Below are positions 6,947-15,125 of a stretch of 36,873 nt of DNA, in pieces. The stretch spans positions 1 to 36,873 of the forward strand of contig CATZRJ010000016.1 of the NCBI GenBank assembly GCA_958423535.1. Direction: 5' to 3'. Every line of letters begins with the position of its first letter. Positions within the stretch are counted from its first letter, which is position 1. The notes under the pieces were generated by a model. It searched no databases. It was not told where the DNA came from and worked only from the letters and a program-made list of their open reading frames with translations. The stretch is from an uncultured Collinsella sp. (lineage in GTDB: Bacteria; Actinomycetota; Coriobacteriia; Coriobacteriales; Coriobacteriaceae). The translations under genes and the position numbers were made by a program.

Positions 6947-7966
6947 GTGGAAACCGCGATTGATATGGCGTTTGGCGGTGCGACGCTTGCCTCCTGCCCA
7001 CTCTCGGCACTGGTGCTCTCGTTTGCTTTTTACGGGTTTTGCGGCTGGGCATGGGAGTCGACAGTATGCGCCATGCTCAATCACGGACGATTTGCCAACA
7101 GTGGATTTTTGCTGGGGCCGTGTTGTCCTATCTATGGTGTGGGCGGCATAGCCTGCTGGCTTTTGCTGCGCGGGATTCCGGATGCCTCGAGCCAGTTTGT
7201 CGCCGCGGCGCTTGTGTGCAGCGTGATTGAGTACAGCGTAGGCGCGCTGTTGGAAAAAACAACGGGCGCTCGCTTTTGGGACTATTCGCACCTGCCGTTT
7301 AACTTGCATGGACGCATCTGCCTGTACTGGGCCTGTGCGTTTGGCCTGGGTGCGCTGTGCATTTGCCGCTTAGTGGAGCCGGCATTGCTGGGGCTGCTTG
7401 GCCATCTGCCGGTGCTGATTGTGCGGCTGTCCGCCTTTATCGTCGCGGTCGCGATGATGGTCGACGCGGCATGCTCTTTGGCCAGTTGGCGCCGCCTGTC
7501 CGATCAGCTGGAGCGTGTGCGTGCCGACCTTGCCGACCGCATCAATGAGTCGCTTGCCGATGCGTCTGACTCCATGCTCGAACGTATCCCCGATTCGGCG
7601 ATTGACTCGGTGGCGCAGACGCATATCCGCAGCCGTGCCGTTAACGCGTGGCTGGCTGAGCTGGGCGACGCGACGCTCGATGCCCTGCGCGAGAAGGCTT
7701 CGATGCCGACGTTTATCGCGGATGGTGCTCGCGGCCTGGCGCTTGCCGCCCGCCGCGTGGCCGATGCCGCGCCGAGCATGCCGCGTCCGTCGCTCAGTCG
7801 TCGCCTTGCCGGCAAGCGCATGAGCCGTCCGGTGCCGAGTGTGTCACTCAGCCGCCGCGACCTACGCTTCTTTAACGCCTTCCCGCGCTTGCGCATCAAT
7901 CGCTACGAAGGTGTCATTCGAGCAACTAATCTCCGCGACCGCGCCCACGAGCTGTTTCGGCGCTAG
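6947..7966 (+). CDS. CmpB-type putative ABC transporter permease family membrane protein
   Basis: 339 residues from a GTG start with a GAGGAGAGGG site just upstream. The first 170 residues have about five membrane segments and the conserved family features FYGFCGWAWES, GPCCPIYGVGG and FNLHGRICL (the family often named ABC_trans_CmpB/DUF1113). The C-terminal 165 residues are a charged, mostly helical soluble region with paired arginines, ending in RLRINRYEGVIRATNLRDRA. No ATPase partner is nearby, so the transporter name is only a family label. It follows the HD-domain gene almost without a gap. Function is unknown. Confidence 0.8.
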   Translation: METAIDMAFGGATLASCPLSALVLSFAFYGFCGWAWESTVCAMLNHGRFANSGFLLGPCCPIYGVGGIACWLLLRGIPDASSQFVAAALVCSVIEYSVGALLEKTTGARFWDYSHLPFNLHGRICLYWACAFGLGALCICRLVEPALLGLLGHLPVLIVRLSAFIVAVAMMVDAACSLASWRRLSDQLERVRADLADRINESLADASDSMLERIPDSAIDSVAQTHIRSRAVNAWLAELGDATLDALREKASMPTFIADGARGLALAARRVADAAPSMPRPSLSRRLAGKRMSRPVPSVSLSRRDLRFFNAFPRLRINRYEGVIRATNLRDRAHELFRR

Positions 7967-7971
7967 CCGGG

Positions 7972-8139
7972 ATGGGCGCGCTCACGGCTCCCTTGCTTGC
8001 GTATTTCCCGTTCGTTTCGCGTCCGTTGCCGCGCCGTTTCCAAGATTGCGGCGCCGTTGGAGACGGCAAGATCTGGGTCGAGCCGGTCGAGGAAGTTATC
8101 CGCATCCGTACCGGCGAACACGGCCCTTCTGCGGTGTAG
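7972..8139 (+). pseudogene. PII signal protein (GlnB/GlnK) C-terminal relic
   Basis: A 55-codon frame opens 3 bp after the CmpB-type gene. From about residue 28 it reads VGDGKIWVEPVEEV followed by IRIRTGEHGPSAV, which is the C-terminal signature of PII proteins (GDGKIF/W, then VxxVIRIRTGE). The first 25 residues do not resemble PII. In the next frame the segment just before the match reads AVSKIAA, like the PII helix that normally precedes GDGKI, which suggests a deletion and frameshift near 8060. The T-loop and ATP/2-oxoglutarate site are absent, so it is almost certainly not functional. A hairpin at 8156-8185 sits where a glnB terminator would be. Confidence 0.7.
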
Positions 8140-8155
8140 GGCAATCTTTCGCCTG

Positions 8156-8185
8156 ACGGGCGCGCCTCTCTCGGGGCGCGCCCGT
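8156..8185 (+). terminator. GC-rich hairpin after the PII relic
   Basis: Perfect 11-bp stem ACGGGCGCGCC/GGCGCGCCCGT with an 8-nt loop, followed by TCTCGTCT. The T-run is poor, but the position between two transcription units supports termination. A TACAAT element at 8193-8198 may be the -10 box of the HAD gene. Confidence 0.6.
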
Positions 8186-8220
8186 TCTCGTCTACAATAT
8201 CGTGCAGACGAAGGAGAGGC

Positions 8221-9084
8221 ATGCCCATGATCAAGATGTTTGCGAGTGACTTAGACGGAACGCTGTTGAATGCCCTGCACGAGGCAGACGGGACCATTCG
8301 CCGTGCCATTCGCGAGCTGACCGAGGCCGGCCTGCATGTGGTTCCCGCGACCGGACGCTCGACGCTGCCGATCGGCGAGCATGGCTTCACAGGTCTGGCA
8401 CTCGACGCCTGCTGCTCCAACGGATCCATCGTGCGTGACAGCCATGGTGAGGTGCTCAAGACCTGGACCATCGACCCGCAGGTTACCGAGGAGCTGCTCA
8501 AGGCGTTCCCGGACATTTGCTTCGACTGCTCCACGCCCGACGGCATGTTCTCGAGCGGCTCGTTCGAGATGCACCAGGCGGGTTTTAAGAAGGACAGCCC
8601 CATCAAGCGCATCGTGATGCGTGGCATGCGTGCACGTGGCGGGTATCACGAGGAACAGTATTTCGACCAGTCGATCGGTGACATCCTGCGCCACGATGTG
8701 TGCAAGATCAACTGCCGCGTGACCTCGCCCGAGCTGGAGCGCGACCTTAAAGCGTATCTTGCCGAGCGCTCGGACCGCGTGGTCAACGCGCCGTTTGATC
8801 CGGTGATGTTCGAGATCACGGACGTGGAGTGCAACAAGGGCGAGAGTGTGGCCTGGCTGGCGGGTTACTACGGTATTGCCGAGGACGAGGTCGCGGTTTA
8901 CGGCGACGGCGGTAACGACATTGCCATGCTCAAGCGTTTCCGCCACAGCTACGCCACCAAAAACGCAAGCGATGCAGCTAAGGCCGCCGCGAGCGCGACT
9001 ATCGGCAGTTGCATGGTCCACGCCGTTCCCAAACACATGCTCGCCACCATGCACAAGCAAAACTCTCGCACCATCATCGAATAA
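8221..9084 (+). CDS. HAD-superfamily hydrolase, Cof/YidA type
   Basis: 287 residues, typical for class IIB HAD phosphatases that dephosphorylate sugar phosphates or cofactor intermediates. Motif I is DLDGT (Asp10 nucleophile, Asp12 acid), motif II is ATGRS, and motif IV is GDGGNDIAML (from residue 228). The large cap between motifs II and III is consistent with the Cof subfamily. AAGGAG just upstream supports the ATG at 8221; a second ATG two codons later is possible. The stop codon is directly followed by a perfect REP-like palindrome. Substrate is unknown. Confidence 0.92.
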   Translation: MPMIKMFASDLDGTLLNALHEADGTIRRAIRELTEAGLHVVPATGRSTLPIGEHGFTGLALDACCSNGSIVRDSHGEVLKTWTIDPQVTEELLKAFPDICFDCSTPDGMFSSGSFEMHQAGFKKDSPIKRIVMRGMRARGGYHEEQYFDQSIGDILRHDVCKINCRVTSPELERDLKAYLAERSDRVVNAPFDPVMFEITDVECNKGESVAWLAGYYGIAEDEVAVYGDGGNDIAMLKRFRHSYATKNASDAAKAAASATIGSCMVHAVPKHMLATMHKQNSRTIIE

Positions 9085-9113
9085 TGTGACAAAGGGACAG
9101 TCCCTTTGTCACA
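9085..9113 (+). repeat. REP-like perfect palindrome next to the HAD stop codon
   Basis: TGTGACAAAGGGAC, one central A, then GTCCCTTTGTCACA: a perfect 14-bp inverted repeat with GGGACAG at its centre. It begins on the base after the TAA of the HAD gene. The stem differs from R1 and R2 but the core is shared. Confidence 0.9.
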
Positions 9114-9139
9114 TCCAAAATATTGCCTTTACGTGTTGA

Positions 9140-9154
9140 TGCACACGGTGTGCA
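9140..9154. promoter_or_regulatory. Candidate TetR operator 1
   Basis: Perfect palindrome TGCACACGGTGTGCA (7-1-7) 52 bp upstream of the tetR start. It overlaps the likely promoter, with a TTTACG-like -35 before it and an AATAAT/TAATAC -10 region directly after it. Position and symmetry fit autoregulation by the TetR protein. Inferred. Confidence 0.6.
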
Positions 9155-9166
9155 ATAATACTCGCA

Positions 9167-9184
9167 CTGTGCAATAGCGCACAG
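9167..9184. promoter_or_regulatory. Candidate TetR operator 2
   Basis: Inverted repeat CTGTGC, 6-nt spacer, GCACAG, just before the ribosome site of the tetR gene. It shares the GTGC/GCAC core with the palindrome at 9140, so both may bind the same protein. Confidence 0.45.
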
Positions 9185-9205
9185 GTTGAGTAACAAGGAG
9201 GACGC

Positions 9206-9916
9206 TTGTCCCAGCTCGAGAAATGCGATCGCCGGTCCCTTCGCTCGCAGCGTGCCCTTCGCCAGGCACTTGCCAGCGAGCTTGCCGAAAGCGGCGACCT
9301 TTCGCGCATTAATGTCGCGTCGCTCACCGAGCGCGCTGGCCTTACGCGCCGCACGTTCTATTCGCACTACCGCGATATCCCTGACTTTATCAGTCAGATC
9401 GAGAACGGCCTGCTTGCCGAGATTCGCGAGCGGGTGGAGCTTATCACCGCAGCTCAATTACCCGATCTTTACCGCAACATCGACGAGCTCGAGCCGGCAC
9501 CCGGTTCGGTTGAGCTGCTGCGCTATCTTGCGGCTAATCGCGACCTTATCGGGGCCCTGCTGGGCCCGGGCGGCGACCCCGCCTTTATTAAAAAGATCAT
9601 CGATACCGCCCGCGAGGCCGTGGTGCCGCGTGCACAGACGGGCATTTTGGGTTTGGCACTGGGCACCTTCTTTGACTACTACGTCACCTATGTTGTGAGT
9701 GCCGAGGTCGGCATGATCCAACGTTGGTTTGAGCGTGACCTTTCCGAATCGCCCGAGACCATGGCGCGCATTATGACGGTCATCGCTTTTGTGCGCCCTG
9801 GTGACCTGTATGGCCAACCCATCGATATCAACGTGCCGGAATACGGCATGAAGCTATTGAATCTGCAGCTCGAGGACGCGGCCGATACCGCCGCAACCAT
9901 CGAGTCCAACAACTAA
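9206..9916 (+). CDS. TetR/AcrR family transcriptional regulator
   Basis: 236 residues from a TTG start at 9206, supported by AAGGAGG 5 bp upstream; no ATG in frame fits. The N-terminal 60 residues are a TetR DNA-binding domain: RSQRALRQALASELAE, then the helix-turn-helix NVASLTERAGLTRRTFYSHY. The rest is the helical ligand-binding domain, whose ligand cannot be predicted. The gene is 11 bp upstream of the giant activase gene, so the two form one operon, and two palindromes in the promoter region (9140-9184) are likely its operators. It probably controls the activase and itself in response to an acyl-CoA or related metabolite (inference). Confidence 0.9.
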   Translation: MSQLEKCDRRSLRSQRALRQALASELAESGDLSRINVASLTERAGLTRRTFYSHYRDIPDFISQIENGLLAEIRERVELITAAQLPDLYRNIDELEPAPGSVELLRYLAANRDLIGALLGPGGDPAFIKKIIDTAREAVVPRAQTGILGLALGTFFDYYVTYVVSAEVGMIQRWFERDLSESPETMARIMTVIAFVRPGDLYGQPIDINVPEYGMKLLNLQLEDAADTAATIESNN

Positions 9917-9927
9917 GAGGAGAGACA

Positions 9928-12900
9928 ATGAGCAAACTCGTCGAGGGCATTAAAGACCGTGTGGTCGCTGCCGCACGCGAGGCTGCGCCCGCCGTGGTGG
10001 ACGCCGCGCAGAAGGCCGCGACCGCGGCTGCCGAGAAAGTTGCCGAGGCTGTCGCCGATGCCAAGAACGTGGCAGGGGAGACGTCCGTCGTCAGCGAGCC
10101 CGCCACCGCCGCTGAGCCCGTAGCCGCCGCCCAGGCCCCCGAAGGCGCGATCTTCAACCCCGAGGCTGCCCGCGGCAACCTGCACCTGGGCATCGACGTG
10201 GGCTCCACCACCGTTAAGCTCGCCGTGCTCAACGACGACAACCAGATTGTCTACGCCAAGTACCAGCGTCACCACACCGACGTCCGCGCTTGCGCCCGCG
10301 ACTTGTTCGAGGGCGCTGCGACCGTGCTGCCGACGGTCCAGATGACCTGCGCCATCACCGGCTCGGGCGGCCTTCTGCTGTCCCAGTGGCTCGACCTGGA
10401 GTTTGTCCAGGAGGTCATCGCCAGCAAGCGTGCCGTCGAGACCCTCATCCCGGCCACCGATGTCGCCATCGAGCTGGGCGGCGAGGACGCCAAGATCATC
10501 TACTTCGATAACGGCATCGAGCAGCGCATGAACGGCACCTGCGCCGGCGGCACGGGTGCGTTCATCGACCAGATGGCAACCCTGCTGCACACCGACGCCA
10601 GCGGCCTCAACGAGCTCGCGGCCAACGCCACCACCATCTATCCCATCGCCAGCCGCTGCGGCGTCTTTGCCAAGACCGACGTGCAGCCGCTGCTCAACGA
10701 GGGCGCCCGCCCCGAGGACGTGGCCGCCTCCATCTTCCAGGCTGTCGTGACCCAGACCATCTCGGGCCTGGCGTGCGGCCGTCCCATCCGCGGCAACGTC
10801 GCCTTCCTGGGCGGCCCGCTGCAGTATCTCTCCGAGCTGCGCCACCGCTTCTACCTCACGCTCAATCTGGACGAGGAGCACCGTATCGTGCCCCAAAACG
10901 CCCACCTGTTTGTGGCGAGCGGCGCCGCCATGGCGCACGAGTCCAACAAGCTCAGCACGTTCCCTCAGCTCATCGAGGCCATCGATGCCCTGGGTGACAC
11001 GCAGGGTGCCGAGGTCGAGCGTCTGGATCCGCTCTTTGCCACTGACGAGGACTTTGCCGAGTTCAAGGGTCGCCACGACCAGGAAGTCGTCCCCAAGGGC
11101 AAGCTCGACGGCTACACCGGCCGCGTGTTCATCGGCATCGACGCCGGCTCCACCACCATGAAGGCCGCACTCGTGGGCGAGGACGGCCAGCTGCTGCACA
11201 CCTGGTACGGCAACAACAACGGCGACATCCTAGGCACGGCCAAGGTCATCATGGCCGATTTCTACAACCATATCCCTGCCGGCTGCACCATCGGCCACGT
11301 GACCACTACCGGCTATGGCGAGGCACTGCTCATCGAAGCCCTCAAGGCCGACTCCGGCGAGATCGAGACCGTTGCGCACCTGCGCGGCGCCAAGGCGTTC
11401 CTGCCCGGCGTCGAGTTTATTCTGGACATTGGCGGCCAGGACATGAAGTGCCTGCGCGTCAAGGACGGCGTTATCGAGCACATCATGCTCAACGAGGCCT
11501 GCTCGTCGGGTTGCGGTAGCTTTATCGAGAGCTTCGCCGTCTCTATGAACATGGACGTGCGCGCGTTCGCCGACGCCGCCATCCATGCCAAGGCCCCGGT
11601 CGACCTAGGCAGTCGCTGCACGGTCTTTATGAACTCGCGTGTCAAGCAGGCGCAAAAGGAAGGCGCCACGGTGGGCGACATCGCGGCCGGCCTGTCCTAT
11701 TCCGTCATCAAGAATGCCCTGTTCAAGGTCATTAAGCTGCGCGATCCCAAGGAGATCGGCAGCCAGGTGATCGTCCAGGGCGGCACCTTTATGTCCGATG
11801 CTACGCTGCGCGCGTTTGAGCAACTCACGGGCGTTCACGCCGTGCGTCCCGACATCGCCGGCTGCATGGGCGCCTACGGTGCGGCCCTGCTCGCCCGCGA
11901 TCGCGCCGGCGCCGACGGCACCTCGACCATCCTGTCGGCCGAGGACATCGCGCACCTTACCGTGACGCAAAAGCATGTCCGCTGCGGCCGTTGCTCCAAC
12001 AACTGCCAGCTTACCGTCAACGACTTTGGCGGCGGCAGGCGCTTCATTACCGGCAACCGCTGCGAGAAGGGCGCTGGCCACAAAAAGCAGAAGACCGAGG
12101 CCCCCAACCTCTTCAAAAAGAAAAACGAGCTGCTCTTTAACCGCGAGGTGCTGAGCCCCGACGAAGCCCCGCGCGGCACCGTTGGCATCCCGCGCGCGCT
12201 CAACATGTACGAGAACTATCCCTTCTGGCATGCGTTCTTTACGCGCCTAGGCTTTAGCGTGCAGCTGTCCGACCAGTCGAGCAAAAAGACCTACCAGGCG
12301 GGCATCGAGTCCATGCCGTCCGAGAGCGTGTGCTATCCGGCCAAGATGAGCCACGGCCATGTGATGAACCTTATCGACCGCGACGTCGACTTCATTTGGA
12401 TGCCGTGCGTGCGCTGGGAGCGCAAGGAGGATCCGACCGCCGGCAACTGTTACAACTGCCCCATCGTCATGAGCTACCCCACGGCGTTGGCACTCAATAT
12501 CGACGAGATTCGCGAGCAGAACATCGAGTTCCTGTACCCGTTTGTGCCCTATCACGACAAGACCGAGCTCAAGCGCCGTCTGTACCAGGTGCTCGCCGTT
12601 GACCGTGTGGCCGATGCGCAAGCCGGTCGCGGTCGCGTGCGCGGTCCCAAGATCACGCGCTCCGAGGTCGATGCCGCCGTCAACGCTGCCTTTGAGGCCG
12701 ATGCGCGTTTCCACGAGGATATCCAGACCATGGGCGAGGAGGCCCTTAAGTGGGTCGAGGACCACGGCGGCCACGGCATCGTACTCGCCGGCCGTCCTTA
12801 CCACAACGACCCCGAGATCAACCACGCCCTTCCTGAGCTTATCTCGAGCTTTGGCTTTGCGGTCTTTACCGAGGATTCGCTCGCGCATCTGGTGAAGCCC

Positions 12901-14709
12901 GAGCGTCCGATTCGCGTCGTCGACCAGTGGATGTACCACAGCCGTCTGTACGCCGTTGCCCGTTTTGTGACGATGCGCAACGACCTGGACCTGATCCAGC
13001 TCAACTCTTTCGGCTGCGGCCTGGACGCTTTGACCACCGACCAGGTGCAGGAGATTCTGGAAGCCAGCGGCAAGATCTACACCGTGCTCAAGATCGACGA
13101 GGTGTCCAACCTGGGCGCCGCGCGCATCCGCATCCGCTCGCTCATGGCGGCGCTCAAGGACCAGGAGGCCGAGCGCTTGGCCGAAGCCACGGCCGCGGGC
13201 GAGGCCTACGAGCAGGGTGATGCTGCGCCGGTGGCGCCTTCCACGGATGCCCCCGCATTCGCGAGCCGTAAGTACACGTTCGAGGCACAGCGCGAGGGCG
13301 CCTCGACCGCGTGGCCCAAGGTGCCCTTTACCGAGCAGATGCGCGACGAGGGCTACACCATCCTGTGCCCGCAGATGGCACCGATTCACTTTGACCTGGT
13401 CAAAGAGGTGTTCCGCGGTGCCGGCTACAACCTGGAGCTGCTGCCCTCGACCGATCACGACGCCGTCGAGGCCGGCCTGCGCTACGTGAACAATGACATT
13501 TGCTATCCGTCGATCCTGGTAACGGGTCAGATTATGGAGGCCATCGAGAGCGGTCGGTACGATCTGTCCAAGACGGCCGTGGTTATCAGCCAAACCGGCG
13601 GCGGCTGCCGTGCCACCAACTACATCGCGCTCATCCGCAAGGCTCTGCGCGAGAGCGGCCACCCCGAGATCCCGGTGATCTCGCTTTCGGCCGTGGCGCT
13701 CGGCGAGGACAACCCCGGCTTTAAGATTACGCCGGCGCTGCTTAAGCAGGCAGTCTACGCGGTGCTCTTTGGCGACGTGATGATGCAGATGCTCTACCGC
13801 TGCCGCCCGTACGAGGCCACGCCCGGTGCCGCCAATGCGCTCTACGAGGAGTACATGGCGCGCGGCCGCAAGCTGGCGCCCAAGTTCAACCGCCACAACT
13901 ACACCAAGCTTGCGCGTGAGGCCATCCGTGCGTTCGACACCATGCCGCTCGTGGGCGAGGGCACCAAGCCGCGCGTGGGCGTGGTTGGCGAGATCCTGGT
14001 CAAGTTCCATCCCACGGCCAACAACCACGTGGTCGATGTCATTGAGCGCGAGGGCTGCGAGGCTGTGGTGCCGGGCCTGCTCGACTTCTTCCTGTACTCC
14101 ATGAGTAACGCCGAGCTGCAGAAGGACGAGCTGGGTAGCTCTGCTACCACGCGCGCTGGTATGCAGGCGCTCATCAAGCTCGTGGACTGGATGCGCACGC
14201 CGGTGGAGGAGATGCTCGAAAAGTCCCGCCGCTTTGAGGCGCCCGAGCGCATCGGCACCATGGCCGACAAGGCCCGCACGGTGCTTTCGGTGTGCAACAA
14301 CATGGGCGAGGGCTGGCTGCTCACGGCCGAGATGCTCGACCTGATTGACCACGGTGCGCCCAACATCATCTGCACGCAGCCCTTTGCGTGCCTGCCTAAC
14401 CACGTGGTGGGCAAGGCCGTGATCAAGGAGCTGCGCCGTCAGCATCCCGAGAGCAACATCGTCGCGGTGGACTACGACCCCGGTGCATCCGAGGTCAACC
14501 AGCTCAACCGCATTAAACTCATGATCAGCGTGGCCAAGGAAAACATGCGCGCCGGCAAGGGCTTTAAGCTCGAGAAGGTGGCGCCGCTCGCGATGGACGA
14601 GGTCACCGGCCAGATGCGTGCCCATGACGGCTGCGTGAGCTGCGGACCTGCCAGCGAGGAGGCCGTGGCATCGGTCGCCAAGCGTCTGGGGCGCGGCATT
14701 AAGAAGTAA
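9928..14709 (+). CDS. Giant fused 2-hydroxyacyl-CoA dehydratase activase (BadF/HgdC type) with DUF2229 and HgdB-like region
   Basis: 1593 residues. Residues 1-80 are an Ala/Lys/Glu-rich amphipathic extension. Two ASKHA ATPase modules follow: module 1 has GIDVGSTTVK (88), ELGGEDAK (182) and NGTCAGGTGA (Cys205); module 2 has GIDAGSTTMK (403), DIGGQDMK (500) and EACSSGCGSF (Cys525, Cys529). A cysteine cluster CGRCSNNC (686-693) with Cys712 comes next, then a DUF2229 region from VGIPRALNMYE (752), AGRPYHNDPEINH near 955, a dehydratase-like region from YTILCPQMAP (1143) and a terminal CVSCG (1569). Known activases use ATP to push one electron from a [4Fe-4S] cluster into 2-hydroxyacyl-CoA or benzoyl-CoA-type enzymes. 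No separate dehydratase subunits adjoin it, so the reaction is unknown. It is co-transcribed with the TetR gene and has a strong terminator. Confidence 0.9.
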   Translation: MSKLVEGIKDRVVAAAREAAPAVVDAAQKAATAAAEKVAEAVADAKNVAGETSVVSEPATAAEPVAAAQAPEGAIFNPEAARGNLHLGIDVGSTTVKLAVLNDDNQIVYAKYQRHHTDVRACARDLFEGAATVLPTVQMTCAITGSGGLLLSQWLDLEFVQEVIASKRAVETLIPATDVAIELGGEDAKIIYFDNGIEQRMNGTCAGGTGAFIDQMATLLHTDASGLNELAANATTIYPIASRCGVFAKTDVQPLLNEGARPEDVAASIFQAVVTQTISGLACGRPIRGNVAFLGGPLQYLSELRHRFYLTLNLDEEHRIVPQNAHLFVASGAAMAHESNKLSTFPQLIEAIDALGDTQGAEVERLDPLFATDEDFAEFKGRHDQEVVPKGKLDGYTGRVFIGIDAGSTTMKAALVGEDGQLLHTWYGNNNGDILGTAKVIMADFYNHIPAGCTIGHVTTTGYGEALLIEALKADSGEIETVAHLRGAKAFLPGVEFILDIGGQDMKCLRVKDGVIEHIMLNEACSSGCGSFIESFAVSMNMDVRAFADAAIHAKAPVDLGSRCTVFMNSRVKQAQKEGATVGDIAAGLSYSVIKNALFKVIKLRDPKEIGSQVIVQGGTFMSDATLRAFEQLTGVHAVRPDIAGCMGAYGAALLARDRAGADGTSTILSAEDIAHLTVTQKHVRCGRCSNNCQLTVNDFGGGRRFITGNRCEKGAGHKKQKTEAPNLFKKKNELLFNREVLSPDEAPRGTVGIPRALNMYENYPFWHAFFTRLGFSVQLSDQSSKKTYQAGIESMPSESVCYPAKMSHGHVMNLIDRDVDFIWMPCVRWERKEDPTAGNCYNCPIVMSYPTALALNIDEIREQNIEFLYPFVPYHDKTELKRRLYQVLAVDRVADAQAGRGRVRGPKITRSEVDAAVNAAFEADARFHEDIQTMGEEALKWVEDHGGHGIVLAGRPYHNDPEINHALPELISSFGFAVFTEDSLAHLVKPERPIRVVDQWMYHSRLYAVARFVTMRNDLDLIQLNSFGCGLDALTTDQVQEILEASGKIYTVLKIDEVSNLGAARIRIRSLMAALKDQEAERLAEATAAGEAYEQGDAAPVAPSTDAPAFASRKYTFEAQREGASTAWPKVPFTEQMRDEGYTILCPQMAPIHFDLVKEVFRGAGYNLELLPSTDHDAVEAGLRYVNNDICYPSILVTGQIMEAIESGRYDLSKTAVVISQTGGGCRATNYIALIRKALRESGHPEIPVISLSAVALGEDNPGFKITPALLKQAVYAVLFGDVMMQMLYRCRPYEATPGAANALYEEYMARGRKLAPKFNRHNYTKLAREAIRAFDTMPLVGEGTKPRVGVVGEILVKFHPTANNHVVDVIEREGCEAVVPGLLDFFLYSMSNAELQKDELGSSATTRAGMQALIKLVDWMRTPVEEMLEKSRRFEAPERIGTMADKARTVLSVCNNMGEGWLLTAEMLDLIDHGAPNIICTQPFACLPNHVVGKAVIKELRRQHPESNIVAVDYDPGASEVNQLNRIKLMISVAKENMRAGKGFKLEKVAPLAMDEVTGQMRAHDGCVSCGPASEEAVASVAKRLGRGIKK

Positions 14710-14737
14710 CTGGCCTGCTATGGGCTAGATGTGAGAC

Positions 14738-14772
14738 AAACGGGTGGTAGCCGTGCCGGCTACCACCCGTTT
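14738..14772 (+). terminator. Strong intrinsic terminator of the tetR-activase operon
   Basis: 15-bp perfect stem AAACGGGTGGTAGCC/GGCTACCACCCGTTT with a 5-nt loop GTGCC and a T-run, 28 bp after the stop codon. Confidence 0.95.
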
Positions 14773-14826
14773 TTGCTGGACATATGTTGCGTAAATCGTT
14801 TTGTCGCAGCCTTCTATGCACTCGAA

Positions 14827-14956
14827 TTTCGGAAGTGCGGGGAAAAACGCGAACCTCCCGAGCGCACCGCCTTTTTAGACTCTCGCGACCTGCGGTTTTG
14901 TTTTAAAAAAAGCCGGTCTGGTCGGCGAAACCCGATTTTTCCCCGCACTTCCGAAA
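14827..14956. repeat. 130-bp element bounded by 21-bp perfect inverted repeats
   Basis: TTTCGGAAGTGCGGGGAAAA plus one further A (14827-14847) is repeated exactly in inverted orientation at 14936-14956. The 88-bp interior is rich in A/T runs and has a small inner inverted repeat (GCCG...CGGC near 14912). No reliable ORF lies inside; a 90-codon frame across it has no ribosome site or homology. It occupies the centre of the 416-bp gap between the activase and dehydrogenase genes. The rest of the gap shows nothing recognisable apart from the terminator. Confidence 0.85.
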
Positions 14957-15125
14957 ACAGCGGTTCAGCAGCGCCAAAAAATGCCCTCAAAATCGAGAGT
15001 TAATGAACAGGTGTTGCCGTTCGCCGCAAATTACCGTCCGTTTATAGAACCCACCCCCAGCGCGCGTCCTCCTTACGGTTGAATAAATACACATCTATGG
15101 AATTACGTAAGAGAGGACTGTTCCT

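Noticed and set aside
10269..14699. Long minus-strand ORFs antisense to the activase gene, up to 792 codons
   Set aside because: High GC at third codon positions creates long antisense frames; their products are low-complexity and the plus-strand gene has clear motifs.
14731..15003. 90-codon plus-strand ORF between the activase and dehydrogenase genes
   Set aside because: It begins inside the terminator, crosses the inverted-repeat element and has no ribosome site or homology.
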